Part shown: positions 1-7,100 of the stretch, one piece after another
How positions within the stretch are numbered: the stretch's first letter is position 1
How the letters are laid out: every line of letters starts with the position of its first letter
Assembly (NCBI GenBank): GCA_014729955.1
Contig: WJJA01000042.1
Span: forward strand, 1-7,154
Origin: a bacterium
Lineage (GTDB): Bacteria > Electryoneota > Electryoneia > Electryoneales > Electryoneaceae
Reading direction: 5' to 3'
Length of the DNA: 7,154 bases
The notes under the pieces: model-generated
What the model was told of the DNA's origin: nothing
Databases searched by the model: none
Seen by the model: only the letters and a program-made list of their open reading frames with translations
Made by a program: the position numbers and the translations under genes

Positions 1-109
1 CTATGGTAAGGACTGGTTTTACAGGAAGATGTTCCCCAATTTGTCACTTCCTCCCGGCGACGGTTTGTACCCAGACGTAAAAGAGAAAAACCCATTTATT
101 TATTCACCC

Positions 110-241
110 TTCGGGCGGTCCCAAGCACGTCATCTGCTTTGTTCCGAAGGATTCGCGGTATTGCCATACAGCTTCATCCTTCGCGCCTCGCATCTGACGC
201 ACTTTGAACTCGTGAAATATTCGGGCTAGTTTTCGCCCGAA
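110..241. mobile_element. MITE-like palindromic intergenic element (132 bp)
   Basis: Perfect 8-bp terminal inverted repeats TTCGGGCG (110-117) and CGCCCGAA (234-241). Inside is a long imperfect hairpin centred at 163.5: AAGCACGTCA (123-132) with TGACGCACTT (195-204), GAAGGAT (146-152) with ATCCTTC (176-182), and GTAT/ATAC (158-169) around a TGCC loop. The two outer-arm mismatches become G-U pairs in the minus-strand RNA, so the minus strand folds better. A second copy of the repeat end (TTCGGGC, 220-226) can pair with 235-241. The style resembles dispersed intergenic repeats of Desulfobacterota and FCB-type genomes. No target-site duplication is seen, and no second copy is in this window. Confidence 0.5.
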
Positions 242-324
242 CAGGCTGTCGCAGAATGGTATTCCACGGCGGTTCTTCGTGCCTCGGAAAACCACAAAGG
301 ACTGATATTTTTATCTTTATTAAC

Positions 325-379
325 GTCATCGGATCCCGGCCTGCGCCGGGATTGCACGCCGGTTTTCTGGCGGGATGAC
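325..379. repeat. REP-like folded repeat
   Basis: GTCATC (325-330) and GATGAC (374-379) form the outer stem. Inside are ATCCCGGC-CTGC-GCCGGGAT (333-352, perfect 8-bp hairpin) and CGCCG...TGGCG (357-372). The CCCGGC...GCCGGGAT core and the GTCAT ends match the widespread 'GTCATCCCGGC' class of bacterial intergenic repeats. On the minus strand it reads through as a peptide ending AIPAQAGIR, a familiar spurious translation of such repeats. Confidence 0.65.
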
Positions 380-546
380 ACCTTCTGAGACAGCTTGTTC
401 AATGAGTGGTCCGGGAAAACCCCAATATCGGGGGAAAAAAAAGGAAAAATCGAACGGAAAGCCGGCATCGATCGGTTTGAGGGAGTATTTTAAGGGGCCG
501 TAAGGGAGTTCGGTCGGGCTTTCCTCAGAGGCATGGCGGGGGATGC

Positions 547-573
547 TCACACATTTGTGTGATCCAAGTCATG
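547..573. promoter_or_regulatory. Overlapping palindromes, possible CRP/FNR-family site
   Basis: TCACACA-tt-TGTGTGA (547-562) is a perfect inverted repeat. Overlapping it, TGTGA-N6-TCATG (558-573) matches 8 of 10 positions of the CRP consensus TGTGA-N6-TCACA. It lies about 170 bp upstream of the predicted start, farther than a typical activator site. Confidence 0.22.
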
Positions 574-700
574 TACCGGGGGAAAGTTTCAGGAAATGTT
601 AGAATTATACGAATTGCCGTGGGCCTGCACACGTCCCGATCAGCGAAATCCTGCGCTGGTGTTGCGGGGGCAGAGAATGTGATCGAGTTGAGCGCTCTGC

Positions 701-728
701 TTGACTCCCAATAAGGCACGGCTATAAT
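701..728 (+). promoter_or_regulatory. Sigma70-type promoter
   Basis: The -35 is TTGACT at 701-706 and the -10 is a perfect TATAAT at 723-728, with a 16-nt spacer. Predicted transcription start is about 735, giving a leader of about 320 nt before ATG 1054. A 6-bp inverted repeat (GCAGAG 670-675 / CTCTGC 695-700) abuts the -35 and could be an operator. No other equally good promoter is seen between here and the gene. Confidence 0.75.
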
Positions 729-785
729 TTAGACTAATTAGGAGCTCCGGCAGGAGCGGAAGCGTTGCGGGTGTCGGGTGCACCC

Positions 786-818
786 GGCGGCGCTGTGCGC
801 GTTTGTATTCGCGCCGCC
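786..818 (+). other. GC-rich hairpin in the leader
   Basis: GGCGGCGC at 786-793 pairs perfectly with GCGCCGCC at 811-818, with a 17-nt loop. The sequence after it is TGTTCTTTGG, which is only weakly U-rich, so terminator or attenuator function is possible but not supported. Confidence 0.55.
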
Positions 819-868
819 TGTTCTTTGGCACGCAGAACTACCCCGGAAGATACTGAGACACAACTATA

Positions 869-889
869 AAGGAAGGTTCAACCTTCCTT
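869..889 (+). other. Near-perfect palindrome in the leader
   Basis: AAGGAAGGTT and AACCTTCCTT (10-nt arms) flank a single central C. In RNA this folds to a stem with a small loop; in DNA it could be a dimeric protein site. It also buries the purine-rich AAGGAAGG stretch. Confidence 0.6.
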
Positions 890-950
890 GGGACTATGGG
901 TAAAAGACCGAAACGCTAACCAAACAAAAGGGTGTTCCCGGGAGGTTATC

Positions 951-1002
951 GGCGACAGGAAAGCATTCCTATGCGCCGGGACGCATGGGCTGATGCGTCT
1001 CG
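951..1002 (+). other. Two abutting hairpins before the gene
   Basis: The first is GGCG-ac-AGGAA-agca-TTCCT-atg-CGCC (951-977). The second is CGGGACGCAT-gggctg-ATGCGTCTCG (977-1002), 10 bp with one G-U pair. They share base 977, so they would stack or compete. The first hides the AGGA that would serve the small ORF at 971. Confidence 0.6.
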
Positions 1003-1030
1003 AGCCAACTGTGTTCGCTTTATGATGTGA
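971..1030 (+). CDS. Possible 19-codon leader peptide (uORF)
   Basis: ATG 971 to TGA 1028-1030 encodes MRRDAWADASRANCVRFMM. AGGA at 957-960 lies 10 nt upstream. The stop falls 9 nt before the Shine-Dalgarno of the large gene, close enough for translational effects. The ORF runs through the 977-1002 hairpin, so its translation would open that stem. No known leader-peptide signature (codon run or arrest motif) is seen, and an ORF of this length can occur by chance. Confidence 0.18.
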   Translation: MRRDAWADASRANCVRFMM

Positions 1031-1039
1031 ACTGTTTAC

Positions 1040-1044
1040 AGGAG
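1040..1044 (+). promoter_or_regulatory. Shine-Dalgarno site of the large gene
   Basis: AGGAG lies 9 nt before ATG 1054, which fixes the start. GTG 1027 is also in frame after the last upstream stop but has no such site and would place hydrophilic residues before the signal peptide. Confidence 0.88.
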
Positions 1045-1053
1045 ATTTGGCAC

Positions 1054-1119
1054 ATGAGAAAAGCTCCATGGGTAGTGGCAGTGCTGATGCTGCTGATTTG
1101 GACGGTTGCCGGCATCGCG
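1054..1119 (+). other. Sec-type signal peptide
   Basis: Residues 1-22. The n-region is MRKAP, with two basic residues. The core, about residues 6-19, is rich in V, L, M, I and W. The c-region AGIAA allows signal peptidase I cleavage after A22 (G at -3, A at -1) or A23. No lipobox cysteine is present, so export as a soluble or later-anchored protein is expected rather than a lipoprotein. The mature N-terminus (about 24-60) is predicted helical, rich in A, E, L and Q, and ends near a Pro-Gly. Confidence 0.88.
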
Positions 1120-4100
1120 GCGACTCCGGCTGAGAAGGCGGAGATCGAAGCGGCGCTGCAGGCGCTCGACAACGGGCAGAACATCACACTGCAGCAAAAA
1201 CAGCTGCTCCAGCGTGAAGGGATCGTTCCCGGCACACGCAGCAGCAACCTGGACGAGTTCGGCGGTCCGGACGATTACGGATACGCCTATATTGACTCGC
1301 AGGAACCCGACGGTCCGACCTACGACTGGGTCGACATTACGACCAGCGGTACGGAAATCACCGGATTTATTGATGACAACCGCGTCGGACCGATTGCCCT
1401 CACCGATTTTTCGATCAACTTCTACGGTGAGACCTACAGCGAGTTCTGGGTCGAGTCCAACGGCGCGATCAAGTTTAGCTCGGACTACTTCTCGCTAGGC
1501 AACCAGCAGATCCCCTCCTCCTACGATTACCCGTTCATCGCGTGGTTCTGGGATGACATGGATCCCGCCGGCACGGCGACGAGCCAGTGCTTCTACGAAG
1601 AAACCACCTTTGGCGGGCAGGACGCGTTGATCATCTCGTTCATCGACTGGAACGAGTATCCCGACTCCAGCCCCGGCATGGTCACCGCGCAGGTGATCTT
1701 CCTGGCCGACGGCGGCGTCGTCATGCAGTACGAGTCCCTTGAAGGCGATATCGACATCGCCGGCTGCACCATCGGTATTCAGGGCGACGGCGACACCGGC
1801 CTGAACTACCTCTACAACGGCACCCCGGAAGGCCTGCCGATGGCAGAGCTGGCTATCAGCTACTACCTGCTCGAAGAGGATGCGACCGTGCAGGGCTTCG
1901 TCAGCGATGACGCAACCGGCGACCCGATTGAGGGCGCGATGGTTACCGCCGGCGGCGGCAGCGGTACCACCGATGCAACCGGCTGGTTCCAGTTTGACGC
2001 CTATTCCGGCCCCACCGCGCTGACCGCTGCGGCGGACGGCTATTTCGATTACAGCCAGGATGTCACCCTCGCGGAAGGCACCAACAACTACAACATCGAC
2101 CTCGAACCGGTCCCCGAGCCCGATTTCTCGACCGATTTTGAAGCCGATGACGGCGGCTTTGAAGTGGTCTACCAGGAATCGGTCACCGACACCTGGGAAT
2201 GGGGCGATGTCGTGCTTGAACCGGATGCTGCCAACTCCGGCACGAAGGTCTGGGGTGTGAACCTCGACGGCGACTACGAAAACAACGCCGACGACATTCT
2301 CGCCTACCCGGTTCCCTTCACAGTGACCAACGCGGGCGCGTTTGCGACCTATTACCACTGGGTCCACTACGAGTTCGGCTATGACGGTTACTGCGTGGTC
2401 GTCTCCACCGACGGCGGCACCACATGGGAAACTGTCGATCTCGACCAGTACAACGATGACTACGTGAGCGGTCTTGGCACCGCCGGCTTCACCGGCAGCG
2501 CCGGCGTCTGGGAAGAGGTTACGGTACCGCTGGGTGCATGGGACGGTCAGAGCATCATGATGGGCTTCCGTCATGCTTCTGACTTCAGCGTGAACAGCTA
2601 TTCCGGCGTCAGCATCGACGACGTCGCGATGACCGGTATCGCCGGCCCCGGCGCGATTGCGGGTACGGTTACCGACAGTGACACAGGCGATCCGATTGAA
2701 GGCGTCGAAGTCTCTGCCTTCCAGGATGACGAGCTGGTCACCATGTCGACCACCGGCGCGGACGGTATGTATGAACTGTCCCCGTTGGCTCCCGGCTTCT
2801 ACGATGTCGAGTTCGAAACCTTCGGGTATGAATTCGAATCCTTCAGCAACGTCCAGGTGACCGCGGGTGAAGTCAATACCCTCGACGTTTCCCTGGCGCC
2901 TGTGACCGACATGACCCGTGTCTACGGTACAGTCATGTCCATGGATACCCCGGATACCCCGGTTGGAAGCACGATCGTACGCATCCTCGGCGGTACCGCG
3001 GATATGTCCACCACGACCGATGAGAACGGTGAGTTCGACTTCGGTGCGGAAAACATGGTGCTGCTGGGCGACTACGAAATCCAGGTCAACTATACCCAGC
3101 CGGGCGTGAACGGCTTCCACGATGAATACTACGATGTCACGCTCGAGCTCAACAACCCGTCCATCGACCTGGAACTGCCGGAAGTTCTGCCGCCGACCAA
3201 CCCGACCTTCACGGCGGACGACGGCTCCTTCACGGTGATGTGGGATCCCCCGTTGAACCACCCGGGTGATCTTGACAACCTGCGGTTCCGCATCAACATG
3301 CTGCGCAACCAGGTCGCAGGCATTGAAAGCGGCGAGAAGCGCAACGAAGGTCTTGCCGACCTGCGTGCCGAACTGGCGCATCTTGAAGCGGTCCTGAGCC
3401 ACTACGAAAACAGCGGTAGCGGCGAACTCGACGAACTGCCGGAAGACTTCCTCGGCTATCGTTTGCGTGTTGAAGGCGAACTGCTGCCTGACATCTTCCC
3501 GAACGAATCCGCCTCCGTGACCGGTCTGATGAACGGCCGTCTCTACGAAGCGGAAGTGGCTGCCGATTACGGCTACGGCGAGGCAACCCTCGTCTTCAGT
3601 GACGTGGTTTCCGGTCGTCCGCTGCCCGCCGGCTACGAAGTCTCCACCGGCACCTTTGAGTGGGTGGAAATCCGTACCAACGATCTCGGTACGCACCCGC
3701 TGCTCGGTGACGACAGCGCCACCAACCTGTTCGACATGGGCATGACCTTCAACTTCTACGGCGATGCCTACGACCAGATTAACATCGGCGCCAACGGCGG
3801 TTCTTCCTTCACTTACAGCAGCACTTACTTCAGCTTTGTCAACCAGGTGATCCCGAACACCGCCACCCCGAACGCGGGCGTGCACCCCTTCTGGGATGAC
3901 TTCGACTGCGACAACAGCGACGACTACGGTGTCTGGCACTACTACGATGAAGATGAAAACGACTTCATCGTAACCTGGTACACCTCGCCGTATCCGTCCC
4001 CGCCGCTCGATCAGTTCGCCGAGTTCCAGATGATCCTCGACGGTGACACAGGCGCGATCAAGTTCCAGTTCAACGAGTCGGAGAACCCCTGGAGCGGCTT

Positions 4101-7100
4101 CACCCCGACCGTTGGTATTGAGAACGCCGACGGTACCGAAGCTGTCACGATCGACCATGCAACGATCACTGACGAATCCGCTTTCGTGATTTCCGTCCCG
4201 GAAGTCGAATGGCAGGCGTTTGTTGGTACGATCACCGACACCTGGACGGAAAACGGCGTCGCGGGCGCGCACGTGATGGTGACCGACCAGAACGGTTACA
4301 TCACGGAAGTGACCAGTGACATGAACGGTGAATATGTCGTTTTGGTCGATCCGGATGCCGGTCCCTACGACATGGAAGTGACTGCAGACGGATATTCTGA
4401 CTATTCCGCCACCGGCCTGACCACCGGCGACGAGTTCGAAACGGTCTACGACTTCGACATGGATCCGTGGGGCTCCATCAGCGGTACGGTGACCGGTTCT
4501 GAAGCCGGCAACCCGGCGATTGAAGGCGTGTTCATCACGGTGACTGACGATCTCGATAACCAGTGGACCGCGACCACCGATGCGGACGGTTACTACGAAA
4601 TCACTCGTGAGATTGAAGATTTCAGCGGCGACCGTACGTTCACGGTTGAAGGCGGCATCGGTCCGTATGAACCTTACAATTCCGATCCGTTCAGCTTCCC
4701 CGAAGGCGAATTCGGTGTGGTCCATGACTTCATGATGGATCCGCTCAGCCCGGAATCTCCGCCGCTGATCACCGGCATCGACACTGAGTTCGACAACGGT
4801 GTGAACGTGTCGTTGGCTCCGCCGAGCGGTTTTGCCGGCCAGGTGGAAACCTTCCCGATTTACCAGGATGATGTCCCGGACAACTTCCTGACCTGGGACA
4901 CCAACCTGACGGAAGACTGGCACCTTGGCGGTATTGTTGATATCATTCCGACCTCGCAGGACGTCACAGTTCTGAGTGTCGATATCCGCATGAAGGATCT
5001 CGATGACGGCTTCCCGGGCTGGCCGGACGGCACCATCGACCCGGTCATCTTCAACGTCTGGAACGATGCCGGCGACGGCACCCCCGGCGATATCGTCTGG
5101 GAATCGGAACAGATGATGATTGAAGAAGGCGATCCCTGGTTGACGATTGAACCGGGTGTCACCACCACCCCGATCTTCTTCGTGACCTTCCACCATCCGG
5201 CCCCGATTTCCGGTCGTGAAGGCATCGCGCTTGACGAGGCGCCGACCGCTCCGGGACGCGTCTGGGGTATTTCGACGGGTGACTGGACCATTCTCGGTCC
5301 GACCACCTACGGCGATCCGTTCATCGCTCCGACGGTGCAGTACCTGCCCGACGGCGGCGCTGACATGGTGACCGGTCGATTCAACATGACCGCGCCGGAA
5401 GGTTCATTGCCGGATCTTTCCGACAAGGAAAGCACGGCATACGACGTCGAAACGGCTCCGATGGATCGTTTCGCAGACATCCCCTATGTTCCGCGTCACA
5501 GCGAAATTCCGTTCGTGGATGAGCTGGACGAAGTGCTCAGCTACAACGTCCAGTACAGCACCGACGAAGGAACGACCTGGGAAGATGCCAACACCGAACC
5601 GATCGATCCGGAAGAAGGCATTCCGTTCTTCGCGGAAATCGGTTCCGATTACGAAGACATGGATATCCAGATTCGCGCCAACGCCTGGGTCGAAGATCCG
5701 GAAGGCGGCGAGGATATTCTGTCGAACTGGAGCAACCCGGAAACAGTGTCCTTCAACATGGCTCCCGCCATGGTGGACGACCTTTCCTGGGAAGCGGAAG
5801 AGCTTGACATCACCTTGACCTGGGCAGCGCCGACCACAAACGCGGACGGTACCGACCTGGTCGACCTCGAAAGCTACACCATCTGGCAGGAAGTAGACGG
5901 TGAGTTTGTCGAACTCGGTACCACCACCGACCTGAACTACACATGGGAAGCTCCGGAACTGTACCAGAGCTACGTGCTTGCGGTTACCGCACGTGACGAA
6001 GTTCCGAACCATTCCGTCCCGTCGGTACGTGAAGTTCTGTCCGGTACAGCGTACCTCTTCGACGACTTCGAAGAAGATGTCGGTCCCTGGGACATGACAT
6101 CCGACGGCGACTGGGAATGGGGTGAAGTCACTCTGAACCCGTCCAACGCGAACTCCGGTCTCAGTGCCTGGGGTGCTCCGTTGAACGCCTCCAGCTACAA
6201 CAACAACTCCTATGACCGTTTGACCGGTCAGGTCGAAATCATGGTCACCGATCCCAACGCGTTCCTGGCCTTCTCGCACTGGTTCTATTATGAAACCGGT
6301 TGGGACGGTTACAATGTCCAGGTCAGCGCGGACATGGGTGAAACCTGGGAAGTGATCCATCCTGTAGGCGGCTATCCGGATGATTCCGTTGTCGGTCTCG
6401 ACAGCGAACCCGGCTTTACCTCCAACGGACAGCAGTGGTCACAGATACGGTTCCCGCTGGGCGACTATGTCGGCCAGGTCATCCAGATCAGCTGGGTGCA
6501 CGGTACCGACGGCAGCGTGACCGGCTACTACGGTGTCACGATTGACGACGCCGGTGTCTGGGGCGCGGGCGAACCGGCTTACGGTTCGATCTCCGGTACA
6601 AACGTCCATGACTGCGACGGCAACCCGATTGAAGGCGTCCGTGTATGGCTCATGGGCACCCCGATCGAAACGTTTACCGATGCCAACGGCGACTTCTTCA
6701 TCGAAGAAGTTCCGGTTGGATTCTTCGACATCGAGATGTCTCACGACTTCTACTGGACCCATATGATGGAAGATATGGAAGTGGTGGAAGATGAGACACT
6801 CGAGATCAACGACGTAGAAATGACCAACCCGGAAGCCGAAACCAGCGTGACCACCCTCGAGATGACGGTCTATCTTGACGGTGAAAACCCGTGGGTCTCG
6901 GAAGGCAGCTTCATGATCGATAACGTGGGCTGCGGTCCGGTGGAATGGGATACCGACCTGAACGTTCTGAGCACGCCTTGGGACGACATGACGGCGCGTC
7001 GTGAAGGCGGCGGCATGAGTTTCGAAGAGTACTTCGACAACATGGAGCGTGTCGAGTACAACGAATCCGAAACCAACCCGAGCCAGAACGGTCCGGTGAA

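Larger units (their letters stand above)
1..540. other. Gene-free intergenic stretch
   Basis: No frame here looks coding: the frames open at position 1 are short, with no family motif and no codon bias like the large gene. The stretch holds the two repeat elements described separately, an A8 run at 435-442 and AT-rich DNA at 301-325. One plus-strand frame is open from base 2 to the TAG at 227-229 and could be the tail of an upstream gene, but it runs through the MITE-like element, which argues against this. Confidence 0.6.
735..1053 (+). promoter_or_regulatory. Long structured 5' leader
   Basis: Between the predicted start and ATG 1054 there are many inverted repeats. They are GCTCC/GGAGC (744-757), the palindrome CGGGTGCACCCG (775-786), GGCGGCGC/GCGCCGCC (786-793 with 811-818), a 10-bp pair centred on 879, TAACC/GGTTA (917-921 with 944-948) enclosing GGG/CCC (930-939), GGCG...AGGAA/TTCCT...CGCC (951-977), and a 10-bp stem at 977-1002. 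None is followed by a clear T-tract. I compared it by memory with the conserved cores of c-di-GMP, TPP, ZTP and fluoride riboswitches and found no convincing match. Confidence 0.5.

Noticed and set aside
29..229. 66-codon plus-strand frame at the left edge
   Set aside because: It runs through the MITE-like hairpin, shows no family motif and differs in codon use from the large gene. It could only be real as the tail of an upstream gene, which the window cannot show.
420..442. CCCC...GGGGG hairpin followed by A8 as a terminator
   Set aside because: The tract after the hairpin is A, not T, on the + strand, and on the minus strand the T run precedes the stem, so neither orientation fits an intrinsic terminator.
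326..550. 74-codon minus-strand frame ending in AIPAQAGIR
   Set aside because: The C-terminal part is a translation of the REP-like repeat, a common spurious product. No ribosome site or homology is visible.
896..919. 8-codon ORF encoding MGKRPKR in the leader
   Set aside because: The nearest purine-rich stretch is about 20 nt upstream and buried in the 869-889 palindrome, and the length is well within chance.
735..1053. Known riboswitch, for example c-di-GMP (GGGACGCA at 978-985) or ZTP (CCGCCTG at 814-820)
   Set aside because: Only short fragments of the conserved cores are present and the required partner motifs are missing. GGGACGCA is better explained as one arm of the 977-1002 hairpin.
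2122..2643. Immune inhibitor A-type or gingipain-type protease
   Set aside because: Only the accessory jelly roll resembles these proteins. No HExxH zinc motif or catalytic Cys-His pair occurs anywhere in the 2033 residues read.
1495..5196. 1233-codon minus-strand open frame
   Set aside because: It is in exact register with the plus-strand gene. Its translation is a monotonous mix of V, D, R, H and G with no domain or signal peptide. The plus strand has a signal peptide, Shine-Dalgarno and many recognisable modules over the same bases.
5404..6360. 318-codon minus-strand open frame
   Set aside because: Same shadow effect: it ends at sense codon TCA 5404 and lies across Fn3-2, Fn3-3 and MAM-like copy 2 of the real gene.
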